DNA of 64,000 nt from a virus. The DNA lies in IMG/VR virus record IMGVR_UViG_3300018962_000001, positions 62,001 through 126,000 of that record; one strand, 5' to 3'. Made by a program: the position numbers and the translations under genes. Each line of letters starts with the position of its first letter. Position 1 is the stretch's first letter. Positions 1-8,633 of this stretch are shown here, piece after piece. The notes under the pieces are model-generated. The model worked only from the letters and a program-made list of their open reading frames with translations, had not been told where the DNA came from and made no database searches.

Positions 1-4
1 GGGC

Positions 5-256
5 TTGCCGCGGGTAAAACATATGGCCGCCAGTCCGCACCATGCGATCGGAACCTGGGTGACGGCAGAACACCCGACGAAAGGCATCCGCATTAAGGTG
101 TTGATCGTGGACTGTCCCCAGCCGCAGCATTGGCAGCGGATCGTGAACAAGGGGATCGTCTTAGAGTTCGACTTCAAAACCGCCCAAATGCTGTATAACA
201 TTAAGCGGGTCAATCAAAAGGCTCCCCGCGACTGTCCGATCGTGGTGTACGGATAG
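5..256 (+). CDS. hypothetical protein, 5' end possibly outside window
   Basis: The frame is open at the left edge, so the true start may lie upstream; a TTG at 5 and an ATG at 23 are available but neither has a clear ribosome site. The encoded stretch of about 83 residues has no domain I recognise. It stops 6 bases before the methyltransferase gene at 263, so the two are probably cotranscribed. Confidence 0.55.
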   Translation: MPRVKHMAASPHHAIGTWVTAEHPTKGIRIKVLIVDCPQPQHWQRIVNKGIVLEFDFKTAQMLYNIKRVNQKAPRDCPIVVYG

Positions 257-262
257 AAAGAG

Positions 263-934
263 ATGGGCGTGACCGATCAGGCAACGCAGGAGCGCTGGCT
301 CTATGGTGGTGATCCCGACGCCGTTCCGACGCAGGATGACATCACGCATGAGCATTTTCGCACGCCGCTGTGGGTGATTGATGCGGCCATCCGCTTAATC
401 ACCTGGATTCCCTCCGATTGCCCGCTCCGCATCTTGGATGCTGGAGCGGGCAATGATGCCCGCTGGGGCGTGGGAGCCAAGACTCGCTGGCCGTCCTCGC
501 AGCTCACGGCAGTCGAGGCCCGTGCGGTTCCGGCGGCGGCGGCGGTGGATCGGTGGGTCCATGCCAGCCTCTTTGATTCCTGGGACCCGGAACCGTACGA
601 TCTGATCGTGACCAATCCGCCGTTTAGCCGGTCTCTCGATTGGGCACAGTGGTGTATCGCGCACTGTGCCCCCGGTGGAACGATCCTGCTGTATATGCGC
701 AACGCATTCGGGCACGGCTGGCGACGCTATTCGCAACTGCATCGCCAGCAGCCGTTTGCAATCGAGGGGAAGCTGGTGCAACGCCCCGTGCATGAACATG
801 GCTCGTCCGACCGCGCGCAGGAATATAGTTGCTACTACTGGCGTGATCCCTGGCCCAACGCCACCCCCGATCCAATCATTAAATGGCTCAGTCGCGTGGA
901 TCTGCCCCCCGAACAACAACAATCCTTTCTATAG
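263..934 (+). CDS. N6-adenine DNA methyltransferase-like protein
   Basis: A 223-residue SAM-dependent methyltransferase. Motif I is seen as LDAGAGND near residue 53 and the catalytic NPPF motif as TNPPF near residue 118, the order expected for adenine-N6 methyltransferases that bind SAM first. There is no separate target-recognition domain, so it is small for a restriction-type enzyme and fits a phage orphan methylase. A (CGG)5 run encodes an alanine tract near residue 92. No cognate nuclease gene is visible nearby. Base methylation is the likely activity; protein or RNA methylation cannot be excluded from the motifs alone. Confidence 0.75.
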   Translation: MGVTDQATQERWLYGGDPDAVPTQDDITHEHFRTPLWVIDAAIRLITWIPSDCPLRILDAGAGNDARWGVGAKTRWPSSQLTAVEARAVPAAAAVDRWVHASLFDSWDPEPYDLIVTNPPFSRSLDWAQWCIAHCAPGGTILLYMRNAFGHGWRRYSQLHRQQPFAIEGKLVQRPVHEHGSSDRAQEYSCYYWRDPWPNATPDPIIKWLSRVDLPPEQQQSFL

Positions 935-945
935 CCTGGGATGCC

Positions 946-974
946 TTGACGTATGCACTATTGTGCGCTATACT
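946..974 (+). promoter_or_regulatory. sigma70-type promoter with GCGC dyad
   Basis: TTGACG at 946, 17-base spacer, TATACT at 969. The spacer carries TGCAC and GTGCGC half sites. It lies just after the methyltransferase and serves the gene at 1010. Confidence 0.8.
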
Positions 975-1009
975 CTGCCTGTGGAACTGCACGAATCAAG
1001 CGAGGCGCT

Positions 1010-1228
1010 ATGGATGGCCCAGTAGAAATTGTTTGTCCAACCTGCCGCACCCCCGTCCGCGATAAGTGGTGGTTCAGCCACTTCCGCCAGGGATCAACTG
1101 AGCTGCCCTGCCTGGATGGGTGTGGGCAATCGTTTCTCGTGATCCGTACGGGCGCGGAGATCACCACTACTGCCATTCACACCGTGGAACCGGCGAGCCA
1201 GGTGTGGATCGGGCCACCCGGAGAGTAG
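1010..1228 (+). CDS. small zinc-ribbon protein
   Basis: A 72-residue protein with CPTC near residue 9 and CLDGC near residue 34, the spacing of a zinc ribbon. The ATG at 1010 follows a purine-rich stretch and lies about 30 bases behind the promoter at 946. It is first in an operon running to 2544. Role unknown; a nucleic-acid-binding or adaptor role is only a guess from the fold. Confidence 0.65.
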   Translation: MDGPVEIVCPTCRTPVRDKWWFSHFRQGSTELPCLDGCGQSFLVIRTGAEITTTAIHTVEPASQVWIGPPGE

Positions 1229-1265
1229 ATCGTGTCCACTGGACACTGCCCGAAAGGAGACTCGG

Positions 1266-1508
1266 ATGGTCCCAGAATACATCACCTTTGCCTGTCCGGT
1301 CGGCGAGCCATTTGTGTTGATGAACGGAGAGATGATCGCGCTCCGTGAGCTGTCTGGACAAACCTGCGGCTGCTGGTTTGTTGGGTGGGCTTCCGGGCGG
1401 GAGTATCCAATCTTTCCAGCCCAGGACACGCCCACGATTACCCTGTGGGCCGAAGCGTGCGCGCCGTGGATGCCGCAGCGCCCTGATCAGGAGATGACCC
1501 CTGTATGA
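1266..1508 (+). CDS. hypothetical protein
   Basis: An 80-residue protein starting 9 bases after a good AAAGGAG site. It contains two cysteines in TCGCW near residue 34. Its stop overlaps the start of the next gene by 4 bases, so translation is probably coupled. No family recognised. Confidence 0.7.
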   Translation: MVPEYITFACPVGEPFVLMNGEMIALRELSGQTCGCWFVGWASGREYPIFPAQDTPTITLWAEACAPWMPQRPDQEMTPV

Positions 1509-2221
1509 GCGACCTTAAACACGGTCGGTGGTATTACTTTGAAACCGGACGTGAGTTTCCAGACAAGGAATCCGCCGCGCGTGCCTGGAACCATGCCGTT
1601 GTGCCTTCGGCCATCGGCTGGACCGACTATATCCAGGGCACGGCGGTTGCCGAAGGTGGGGAGTGCCTCCTTCCGCCGGAGCGCTGCCGGTGTAATCGAG
1701 TCTGGACCTATTGGCAGACCGAGAATCAAACGCCCGCCCGCCCGATTCATTCCCTGGTGTTTGAAGCGGCGCGCGACTCGCTTGGTATCTATCCTCAATC
1801 GATCAGGCGTGCTGGGGTTCAGGTCGAGCGCACTCCGTGGCAGGATGGCTGGAATGCCGCGATCTTCGCTATGCTGGAGGCGAGTGCCGTCCTCCATGCC
1901 TGGTATGCCGAGTTAACCCCTGAACAGGCGGATGCCTTGCTGGTGCTCTTGCGGGCAGATGCCGCCTTTTTCTCCCTGAATGCCGCGACCATTAAGTGCT
2001 ATCTGATTATGAACGACACCTTTGGCTATGCCGAGGCGAACGCCGTCGAGCTACGCCTGGGCGACATTCCCTTTGTAGCCGAGCTGTGGCGACTGTTCGA
2101 ATGGCATGGGCTGACGGCCTGGGCCTCGCTCATCTCCGGCGACGACGTGATCACGGAGCACAAAACCGACCAGTATGCTGCGGCCCTCGCCTACATCAAA
2201 CAGCACCGGCTGGTGCTCTAA
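1505..2221 (+). CDS. hypothetical protein
   Basis: A 238-residue soluble protein coupled to the upstream gene by an ATGA overlap. It has a CRC motif near residue 60 and a Trp/Tyr-rich composition. No signal peptide, membrane segment or domain is recognised. Confidence 0.7.
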   Translation: MSDLKHGRWYYFETGREFPDKESAARAWNHAVVPSAIGWTDYIQGTAVAEGGECLLPPERCRCNRVWTYWQTENQTPARPIHSLVFEAARDSLGIYPQSIRRAGVQVERTPWQDGWNAAIFAMLEASAVLHAWYAELTPEQADALLVLLRADAAFFSLNAATIKCYLIMNDTFGYAEANAVELRLGDIPFVAELWRLFEWHGLTAWASLISGDDVITEHKTDQYAAALAYIKQHRLVL

Positions 2222-2277
2222 ACGGGCACAGCGTTTAATGAAGGGTGGTCTGTCCCACTCGACAAGAAAGGGCGGCT

Positions 2278-2544
2278 ATGAAAGCAGTGATCCAGGCACT
2301 CGTCGTGATTGAAATCCCTGACGTGTGGAGCGAGGCGGAGGCGCATCAGGAACTTGACTCCATTGAACGCCTGTGTCCCAGCCTGCGAACGCGCGGGGGC
2401 GCATTGAATGCGCGTAATCCGCGCATTGCAGCGGTCTTAAGCTCCCAGGAGTATCCCGCGATCCAGATCGTCGCGAATGAGGTCACGATCGCAACGGCCT
2501 TGGGGTGGGAGTCTCCTGCATCCGACGACGCGCAGGCTGGTTGA
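2278..2544 (+). CDS. hypothetical protein
   Basis: An 88-residue protein. The ATG at 2278 is preceded by AGAAAGGGCGG, a better site than the upstream ATG at 2245. The N-terminal half alternates hydrophobic and charged residues like a small alpha/beta fold. No family recognised. Last gene of the operon from 1010. Confidence 0.65.
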   Translation: MKAVIQALVVIEIPDVWSEAEAHQELDSIERLCPSLRTRGGALNARNPRIAAVLSSQEYPAIQIVANEVTIATALGWESPASDDAQAG

Positions 2545-2556
2545 TCGTAAAGCCCC

Positions 2557-2585
2557 TTGACTTCTGCGTGCGTCTGCGCTATTCT
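2557..2585 (+). promoter_or_regulatory. sigma70-type promoter with GCGC motif
   Basis: TTGACT at 2557, 17-base spacer with GCGTGCGTCTGCGC, TATTCT at 2580. Drives the gene at 2615. Confidence 0.8.
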
Positions 2586-2614
2586 GACAGCGTAGCACAC
2601 GAAAGGAAGTCACG

Positions 2615-2824
2615 ATGTCACAGCCCGTCTCGCAGCCCGGATCTTTTCACGCGGATATTGAAGATCCCGTCTTTTGGATCGACGATCAGCCGTCCACGGA
2701 CTTAACCCATCTTTCGGATGATCCAGCAGGCCATTATGCAACGCCGATCGCCGAATCAGTGACGACCGATGCCGCTTGGCAGGGGCATCGAAGTGTGTTG
2801 GAAGATTATCTCGCCTGGCGGTGA
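2615..2824 (+). CDS. hypothetical acidic protein
   Basis: A 69-residue, strongly acidic protein with a good GAAAGGAAG site 7 bases before the ATG. It is first behind the promoter at 2557. The composition suits a disordered or adaptor peptide; no family recognised. Confidence 0.7.
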   Translation: MSQPVSQPGSFHADIEDPVFWIDDQPSTDLTHLSDDPAGHYATPIAESVTTDAAWQGHRSVLEDYLAWR

Positions 2825-2845
2825 CGCCAGGCGCAGGAGTAGGTG

Positions 2846-3178
2846 ATGACCGGAGATCGACAATCCTTGCTGCCCAACACGGGCAGCAATCTTATTCTCG
2901 TGTATGCCGATCCCCCGTGTCGTGATCTGGTGGACGGTGAGGCCATTGTGGAGGTCCGCGACGTTCCGCGGGGCGAGTGGCATCCACTGTGGTGGTGGCA
3001 GGAAACCGGGGTGGAGGTCTGCGTGTTTCCTTCGGTGGCAGCCGCGCAGTCCTGGGTTGAGAACCGGAACCGGGATCGCTATGATCAGTACGAGATCAAG
3101 GTCTGGCAGGATGGCCGTCTGATCCTGGCTCCCCCGTGTCATCCCTATCGTTGGGAGTCTCGCTATGGGAGTGTATGA
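2846..3178 (+). CDS. hypothetical protein
   Basis: A 110-residue protein. AGGAGTAGG precedes a GTGATG pair and the ATG at 2846 is the better start. It contains a tryptophan cluster (WHPLWWW) near residue 45. Ends inside the next gene, a 14-base overlap. Confidence 0.65.
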   Translation: MTGDRQSLLPNTGSNLILVYADPPCRDLVDGEAIVEVRDVPRGEWHPLWWWQETGVEVCVFPSVAAAQSWVENRNRDRYDQYEIKVWQDGRLILAPPCHPYRWESRYGSV

Positions 3179-3545
3179 CTATCAAAGCCTGCGGGCACAT
3201 TACGGGCATCGGATCGTCTGCGCGGGCTATGGAACAGCACCCAACTTCGACAACATCGCCCTGGAATGCGAAACCTGTGGGGAGGTGTTGGTCGACTTTA
3301 ATCATCCGGCGGTGGAGCCGCCCGATTCGCCGCCCGTGTGTGTTGAGTGCGGCCAGCCGGGTACGGCGGGGTATCCGCTGGTTGAAACGGCTCCGGAGTT
3401 CGTTCATCGTGAAGGCTGTCCTGCTCCGCCTCCCACTGAGGCGGAGATGACTTTGCACTATACGACCTGCCCTGGATTCTACGGCCAACCGCACTGCTGC
3501 TGCAACGAGATTGCAGCGGAGATTCGGGGGAGTGACGAGGAGTGA
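3165..3545 (+). CDS. cysteine-rich zinc-binding protein
   Basis: A 126-residue protein with paired CETC and CVEC knuckles (about residues 36 and 59) and a further C-rich tail (CCC near residue 112). Two treble-clef or ribbon zinc sites are likely. The overlap with the previous gene suggests coupled translation. Function unknown. Confidence 0.65.
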   Translation: MGVYDYQSLRAHYGHRIVCAGYGTAPNFDNIALECETCGEVLVDFNHPAVEPPDSPPVCVECGQPGTAGYPLVETAPEFVHREGCPAPPPTEAEMTLHYTTCPGFYGQPHCCCNEIAAEIRGSDEE

Positions 3546-3553
3546 GGATCGTC

Positions 3554-4291
3554 ATGGAGTATGAACCAACACCGGCTGAACGAAGCCGGATCGTCTGGAT
3601 TACGCGCAAACTCGAAGCTGCTCGGAGACGCCTGGCGCGGTTAGAGCGGAAACGGTATCCAGGGGATGAGCTACGGGAGCACTTTCACCTGGGCATGGTT
3701 GGTGGATCGGGCCGACAGAGCGCGCGCCTGAACCGGCGCAAGGAGCGTGCCTTCGATCGGTTTCTCGACGATAACCGGACGAAGATCGATCTCCGCGCAC
3801 GGATCACCGCGTGGGAATCTGAGATCGAAGCTATTCAGGCCGGGCGACGGGCGCAGGAACAGGCGGAACGTCTCGCCCGGCGGAAGCCCAAAGTGCCCGC
3901 CCGTCCGCGCCGTCCCCGGCCCGCTGCGCCGCCATTTGACTATGCTGCCTATAATGCCCGCGCGGATGCCCTGTATGCCTTCTGTGAGGCGCAGATCCAG
4001 ACGGTTGCGGGGATCTGCCCGAAGGAGTGGACCAACCTGGAGGGTCGCCGGGCGGATGGCTTGCGGTGGGCCTGGATCACCGTCCAAGGATGCTTAGCTG
4101 CCGCCCATATGCGCCCCGAACCGGCGACGCTGACGATGATCCAACAATCCTTGCAGCGGGAACGCAGGCGCTGCGAGCAGCAGCTGGCGGACGCCGGGAC
4201 GACGATCCCGTATCGTGTGTTTCTCCAGACCGTGCTAACGACTATTACGGAGATCGAGTCGCATATTGAGGCGGGCGTGGTCAGTCTGTGA
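3554..4291 (+). CDS. coiled-coil basic protein
   Basis: A 245-residue protein. Residues 5-110 are rich in Arg, Lys, Glu and Gln in heptad-like order, followed by a Pro/Arg linker (RPRRPRPAAPP) and a helical C-terminal half. The ATG at 3554 lies 5 bases after GAGGA; a GTG at 3542 is an alternative. The charge suggests nucleic-acid or scaffold binding. Confidence 0.65.
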   Translation: MEYEPTPAERSRIVWITRKLEAARRRLARLERKRYPGDELREHFHLGMVGGSGRQSARLNRRKERAFDRFLDDNRTKIDLRARITAWESEIEAIQAGRRAQEQAERLARRKPKVPARPRRPRPAAPPFDYAAYNARADALYAFCEAQIQTVAGICPKEWTNLEGRRADGLRWAWITVQGCLAAAHMRPEPATLTMIQQSLQRERRRCEQQLADAGTTIPYRVFLQTVLTTITEIESHIEAGVVSL

Positions 4292-4309
4292 GTCTGGTGA
4301 GGAGGGACG

Positions 4310-4687
4310 ATGTACGGCTATGAATCCGATGCACTGGGATTGCGCATCACGTGTGACGGGCAGGACTGGCTTACCCTGGTCGGACTGGGCCAGGAGGATC
4401 AGGTGCAGCAGATCGTCGAAGCGCTTAACCTTCAGGCAACCTATGCTCAGGCCGGAGCGGCGGCGGCTCCCTCGGCGAAAATCAAGGGGTATGCCGTTGA
4501 AGGATTCCAGTATTGCACCGACTGCGCCTCGGTGGTCGATTCGATGATTCGTGAAACCGGCGATCCGATCACCGACGCAGACCTGCGTATCTGGCCGTTT
4601 GGGGTTGCCTGTACTGAATGTCGGACGCTGATCATTGCGCCCGATGATGCGGCCTTTTGTGAGCTGCTTGCGCAGCTTGGACATTAA
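4310..4687 (+). CDS. zinc-binding hypothetical protein
   Basis: A 125-residue protein with CTDC near residue 69 and CTEC near residue 101, probably one zinc site in the C-terminal half. A good GAGGAGGG site precedes the ATG. No family recognised. Confidence 0.65.
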   Translation: MYGYESDALGLRITCDGQDWLTLVGLGQEDQVQQIVEALNLQATYAQAGAAAAPSAKIKGYAVEGFQYCTDCASVVDSMIRETGDPITDADLRIWPFGVACTECRTLIIAPDDAAFCELLAQLGH

Positions 4688-4855
4688 TGATGTCCAGTGC
4701 CGTGTCCGGGGGGAATGTCCCTGGACACGCGGCTCCTGGTGCGGCGTGATTACGGGGACGTGGGTGGGTGTCACCCCAGCAAAGGGGACAGCAGAACCGC
4801 CAGCAGCATGTCAGGCATACCATTCGATAGCAACCCCAGCAGGAGGATCGACAGG

Positions 4856-4918
4856 ATGGTACACATACAGGAATCAGGGTGCTTGCGGTGGATACGTGAA
4901 CCAACGGAGGGGCGATGA
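4856..4918 (+). CDS. possible 20-residue leader peptide
   Basis: ATG at 4856 opens a 20-codon frame ending TGA at 4916, overlapping the ATG of the next gene (ATGA at 4915). An AGGAGG lies 10 bases upstream. Overlap and ribosome site suggest a translated leader coupling into the next gene. The 4688-4855 stretch before it holds no other gene, only a GTGTCC/GGACAC hairpin at about 4703-4729. Confidence 0.35.
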   Translation: MVHIQESGCLRWIREPTEGR

Positions 4919-5520
4919 GAGAGGATGCTTGGCTAGAGTTCATTGGTCGGGGTGACCCGATCTATCCAGGGCATCCAGTGACGATTGCCTGCCAAATCGC
5001 CCGTGCATTCCCGTCGCTTCATGCTGCCCAGCACGACACTGGAAACGGGATGCCAGCGGCACGCGCATCGATCTTCGTCACTGGGAGTGGAGAGGCAATC
5101 TATACAGCCTTGATCGCCTGCGATCAAATTGCAGCGGGAGAACCCCTCGCAACGGTTCGGACCTGGGCGAATACCGAATGGCTCAAGTTAGCTGCTCGGT
5201 ACCAGCTAACCGCTCCGGCCATTTCGGTCGGTCGGGCACAGGCAGACGACTGGCTGGCCGATACCGATCTGGTTGGTTGGATTCGCGATCAGTCGGTGCC
5301 GCAGATCCTTGATCCCGATATTCGGCGCTGTCTGGTGGCTGCGGCCTATCGCCATGCGCCGAGGTATGCGACAGCGTTCATGGCCGTGGTTGAGTCGAGT
5401 CTCGATTTCCAGGTTGCCCTGAGTTTCAATGGACCAGATGGCCTGCGCGCGCTTGTCGCCGAAGGGTTGCGTGCCGCGCAGGCCGCAACCCTGCCCAGGT
5501 CACCATCTCATACCCCTTGA
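4915..5520 (+). CDS. hypothetical protein
   Basis: A 201-residue protein with GGAGGGGCG directly before the ATG. Mostly helical composition, no cysteine pairs, no membrane segment. No family recognised. The promoter at 5517 overlaps its stop codon. Confidence 0.65.
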   Translation: MREDAWLEFIGRGDPIYPGHPVTIACQIARAFPSLHAAQHDTGNGMPAARASIFVTGSGEAIYTALIACDQIAAGEPLATVRTWANTEWLKLAARYQLTAPAISVGRAQADDWLADTDLVGWIRDQSVPQILDPDIRRCLVAAAYRHAPRYATAFMAVVESSLDFQVALSFNGPDGLRALVAEGLRAAQAATLPRSPSHTP

Positions 5521-5545
5521 CTTGTGCATAGGTATGCGCTAATCT
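5517..5545 (+). promoter_or_regulatory. sigma70-type promoter with GCGC motif
   Basis: TTGACT at 5517, 17-base spacer ending ATGCGC, TAATCT at 5540. The -35 overlaps the preceding stop codon. Confidence 0.8.
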
Positions 5546-5573
5546 GCTGGCAGATGAAGGAAAGGAAGCCCGA

Positions 5574-5771
5574 ATGAGCCGCCAGCAGTTGCAGATCATG
5601 CCGGTTATCACCGAGAACGACGTTCTGGCCCTTGATCCTGATGGGGGACGATGTGATCCGATCCTGATCGCGCCGAATGATCCCTTTGACTGGGATGCGT
5701 ACGCCGACCAGTACGCGCCGGAGGATGGTGAGGGTGTGTTGGCGGAGTGGAGCGATCATCATTTTTGGTAG
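5574..5771 (+). CDS. hypothetical acidic protein
   Basis: A 65-residue acidic protein (Asp and Glu in almost a quarter of positions), with GAAAGGAAG before the ATG. First gene of the operon from 5517. Resembles the acidic gene at 2615 in size, charge and position behind a promoter, but not in sequence. Confidence 0.65.
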   Translation: MSRQQLQIMPVITENDVLALDPDGGRCDPILIAPNDPFDWDAYADQYAPEDGEGVLAEWSDHHFW

Positions 5772-5786
5772 GTCCGGGAGGATACG

Positions 5787-6203
5787 ATGGATCGATGGAT
5801 CGATGACCGCTGGACGCCTGTTTCGGTCACCAGCCAGGCCGAGGATCAGGCGTCCGTGATTGTCCATTCAGGGTGTGGAACCACCCTGGATCGCTGCCGT
5901 TGTCCGCGCGTCGCGCAGTGTGTGGTTTGTGGGTGCCTGTACGAAACACTCCAGTACAATCCCCACACCCATTGGACCGATACCGTGCTGTGCCCCTGTG
6001 AGTCAGTCCTACCCAGTCGTGAGGACTGCTATCGCGAGGCGGCAGCAGCCGTGAATGGAACCGATCTGTACGAAACCGATCCGATCTACCGCAGGCGACT
6101 CGAACGTGAAGTGGATCTGGTGTACGCCGAGCGATGCGAAGGCAATGATCATGATCACCCGTTTTGCCACTGCGCGGACGAGGACTCGGAAGGAGTCGGG
6201 TAA
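5787..6203 (+). CDS. cysteine/histidine-rich zinc-binding protein
   Basis: A 138-residue protein with CRC (about 34), CVVC (43), CPC (71) and a C-terminal HPFCHC. At least two zinc sites are likely. The GGAGGA site is good. It shares an A with the next gene's ATG. No named family. Confidence 0.65.
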   Translation: MDRWIDDRWTPVSVTSQAEDQASVIVHSGCGTTLDRCRCPRVAQCVVCGCLYETLQYNPHTHWTDTVLCPCESVLPSREDCYREAAAAVNGTDLYETDPIYRRRLEREVDLVYAERCEGNDHDHPFCHCADEDSEGVG

Positions 6204-6880
6204 TGGGCCGATCAAGTTATGGCCGGAGCCTGTGTGAGTATTGTCGCCGCACGATCTCCGTGGGTGGATTTGCGCGCTATCAGCACCTCATGGCGCATGT
6301 TCGGCAAGGATTTCTGACCCACGATCCGACTCGGAAGCCACGCTTTCAACGAACCTCCGCAGGCAATGATATTGCGCGGGCACTTAGCCACGAACGGAAG
6401 ATTGAGCATGAACGGGAGCGCGCGGACCTGCCGCCGCTCTGGTTTGAGGAGCTGCTGCTTTCGGTCGCTGAATCCGAAGGGCGGACCGATCTTCCGAAAA
6501 TTGTCTATCACCGCAGTGAGTATGTAACCGGCCATTTCCATTTTTGGCCGGAGCCGGAATTAACGTTTGCCGGACCCAGCGTACCCACCGACCACGCCTA
6601 CCAGCTCGCCCTGCACGAGATGGCGCACTGGATCACCGGGCCGCGTGCGGAAGTCACCTCCACCCCAGACGGCACGCCGATCGATGTCGAGATTATCTGG
6701 CATGGGCTGGAGTTCTATGAGACGGCCTGGCGGTTGTATCATCGGCACTGGGCCAACGTGGCACTGGCGGTAGAGTTCGAAGTTGGCTACCAGGGCCAGA
6801 TCGCGATCGACGGTGCTCGGCGGGCGGGCTATGATCTCGATCCGCTCCTGAAGAACCGACCACGCAAGGAGTCTGTATGA
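6203..6880 (+). CDS. zincin metalloprotease with C2H2 zinc finger
   Basis: A 225-residue protein. Near the N-terminus CEYC followed after 12 residues by HLMAH gives a C2H2 finger. In the second half LHEMAHW is the HExxH zinc site and WHGLEFYETAW about 40 residues later supplies the third histidine, as in SprT/Wss1-like gluzincins. Such proteases can cut DNA-bound proteins, which would fit a DNA-binding finger on the same chain; that role is inference. The start at 6203 overlaps the previous stop, and its own stop overlaps the next ATG (ATGA). Confidence 0.7.
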   Translation: MGRSSYGRSLCEYCRRTISVGGFARYQHLMAHVRQGFLTHDPTRKPRFQRTSAGNDIARALSHERKIEHERERADLPPLWFEELLLSVAESEGRTDLPKIVYHRSEYVTGHFHFWPEPELTFAGPSVPTDHAYQLALHEMAHWITGPRAEVTSTPDGTPIDVEIIWHGLEFYETAWRLYHRHWANVALAVEFEVGYQGQIAIDGARRAGYDLDPLLKNRPRKESV

Positions 6881-7284
6881 ATACGGCGCATCTGGATGCC
6901 CTGCTCGACCAGGAGTTGGAACGGCGAAAGGCCGACGAAGATGCGCTCACGGCACGGGAGGAAGCTGCCGCCCCGGAGCGCATCGCGGCGTGCTCCACCG
7001 CGCTCTTGGAGGCGATTGGGCTGCCGTGGTACGCGGCCTTGTGTGAGGCGGGATTAACGATCGTGCATCGGCCATCGGTGCTGGGCGATACCTGGGAAAC
7101 CGTCGCGTTGTGGGAATATGGCGATCATGGGTTTTCGATCGAGTTTCATCCGGGCAAAGAACCACAATGGCGCTTGGAGCAGGATGGATCGGGCAAATGG
7201 CTCCCTTCCGATCGGTTGGTCACCACGATTCGCGATTGGCTGCTGCTCGTGCGCGGAACTCAGCGACGAGTCTCGACGCAGTGA
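6877..7284 (+). CDS. hypothetical protein
   Basis: A 135-residue protein. Residues 1-40 form a charged helix rich in Glu and Ala; the rest looks alpha/beta. Coupled by ATGA to the zincin. No family recognised. Confidence 0.65.
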   Translation: MNTAHLDALLDQELERRKADEDALTAREEAAAPERIAACSTALLEAIGLPWYAALCEAGLTIVHRPSVLGDTWETVALWEYGDHGFSIEFHPGKEPQWRLEQDGSGKWLPSDRLVTTIRDWLLLVRGTQRRVSTQ

Positions 7285-7318
7285 TCCATCCGACCATAGA
7301 GTAGTGCAGCGCATCCCC

Positions 7319-7347
7319 TTGACATACGCTCAGGGATGCGCTATGAT
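7319..7347 (+). promoter_or_regulatory. sigma70-type promoter with GCGC motif
   Basis: TTGACA at 7319, 17-base spacer ending GATGCGC, TATGAT at 7342. Close to consensus in both hexamers. Confidence 0.85.
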
Positions 7348-7372
7348 GCTGGTATAGCAAGGGGGATGCACG

Positions 7373-8041
7373 ATGCGACGGGAACAAGTCACCAGCACCA
7401 ATCTTTCGGAGATCGGATTTGAGGAGGATGACACCGGCCAATCGGCCACGCTGGAAGTCCGCTTTCAGTCCGGTATCGTCTATCAATATACCGCCACAGG
7501 GCGGTTAGTCGTCAATCGATTACGCGCGGCGCACGCAGAGCTGCTGCGCCGGAATCGCGAAGGGGAGTCGGTCGGGCAATACTTTAACCGGGAAGTTCGC
7601 GATGCCTTTGCATATCAGGTGATCGCTTACCCAACATGTCTCCATAACACACCCGCTGATCAGCTCTGCGATGTGTGTCACCCGCCGGAGCCGGAGCCGC
7701 ACATTGGACTCCAGCACCTCCCAGGGTCGGAAGGGACGATCGGGACGCTGGGGCGGGGCACACCCATTGAATGGACCGATCACCCGGCAGTCGAGCGTGA
7801 TGCCACGACCCAGGCGGCGTTTGTTGAGTCACGCCTGGCGGCGTGTGGCTGTGGCGAGGACCACGTTCCTGCCCCAACCCCGGCGGCGGCGGCGGCAGTC
7901 GGCCAGATCGATCCGACCAATGCCTTGCTGGCAATCGATGCCGCGATCCTGGCAGCCCGCGCGCAACTGAATCAACTCGAAGTGGCCCGGCGACTCATCC
8001 TCGCCGCTCAGGGAGGCCAAAGCCATGCTGATCCTACTTAA
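7373..8041 (+). CDS. KTSC-domain protein with extended C-terminus
   Basis: A 222-residue protein. Residues 8-85 match the KTSC pattern: a serine-rich start, a strand like LEVRFQSGIVYQY, and a closing SVGQYFNREVRD before a Tyr/Phe pair. KTSC is a small domain common in phages and plasmids, with no proven activity. Residues 90-165 add cysteine pairs (CDVC, CGC), and a (CGG)5 run encodes an alanine tract near 172. Confidence 0.65.
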   Translation: MRREQVTSTNLSEIGFEEDDTGQSATLEVRFQSGIVYQYTATGRLVVNRLRAAHAELLRRNREGESVGQYFNREVRDAFAYQVIAYPTCLHNTPADQLCDVCHPPEPEPHIGLQHLPGSEGTIGTLGRGTPIEWTDHPAVERDATTQAAFVESRLAACGCGEDHVPAPTPAAAAAVGQIDPTNALLAIDAAILAARAQLNQLEVARRLILAAQGGQSHADPT

Positions 8042-8633
8042 TCTCGTCGGCGATGAGTTGATGGTGCTGAAGGATGCAGTGATGCGGCAGGCGCGGGTCT
8101 ATAGCCGTGCCAAACATCGCCATGCGCAGATCGTACATACCGTCGCCACCAAGGTCGCCAATATCTCGATGTCCCGCACGGACACGACCGGCAGTGATAC
8201 CTGGGTCTTCAGGCCAACGGACGATTCAGAGACAGAATCTCCGGTGCAACTATGGGGGGCGGCATACCAGGCACTCAAATACAGTCTGCATATGTTGGCG
8301 GATGTCACCCTCCGCCCCGAAGATCTCGCGGTCGCGCGTTTGCATACGCTTTGTGCGACCGAGATTCTGGCGCGGGCTGCTGGCGAACGGTCTGATCCGT
8401 TGGTTGTGGCCGCGACCGCGTATCTCCTGGCGCGCAATGGAAGTTGGACGGATACGCCCTATCAAGCTCGACGGTTTGCCGAAATCGCCCTGGACTCGCT
8501 GGCGTTGGATGCCGCAACGATTGAGGAGGTCAGCACCCAAATCGATCAGTGTGCCCAGCGAGCGGCAGGGCCGTGGGAGTTTCGGCGTCTGGTCCAGATT
8601 ACGATGCAGATGCGCGACGAGGCGACGCCATGA
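8025..8633 (+). CDS. hypothetical helical protein
   Basis: A 202-residue, mostly helical protein overlapping its upstream neighbour by 17 bases; AGGGAGG lies inside the neighbour's coding end. No family recognised. Confidence 0.65.
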   Translation: MLILLNLVGDELMVLKDAVMRQARVYSRAKHRHAQIVHTVATKVANISMSRTDTTGSDTWVFRPTDDSETESPVQLWGAAYQALKYSLHMLADVTLRPEDLAVARLHTLCATEILARAAGERSDPLVVAATAYLLARNGSWTDTPYQARRFAEIALDSLALDAATIEEVSTQIDQCAQRAAGPWEFRRLVQITMQMRDEATP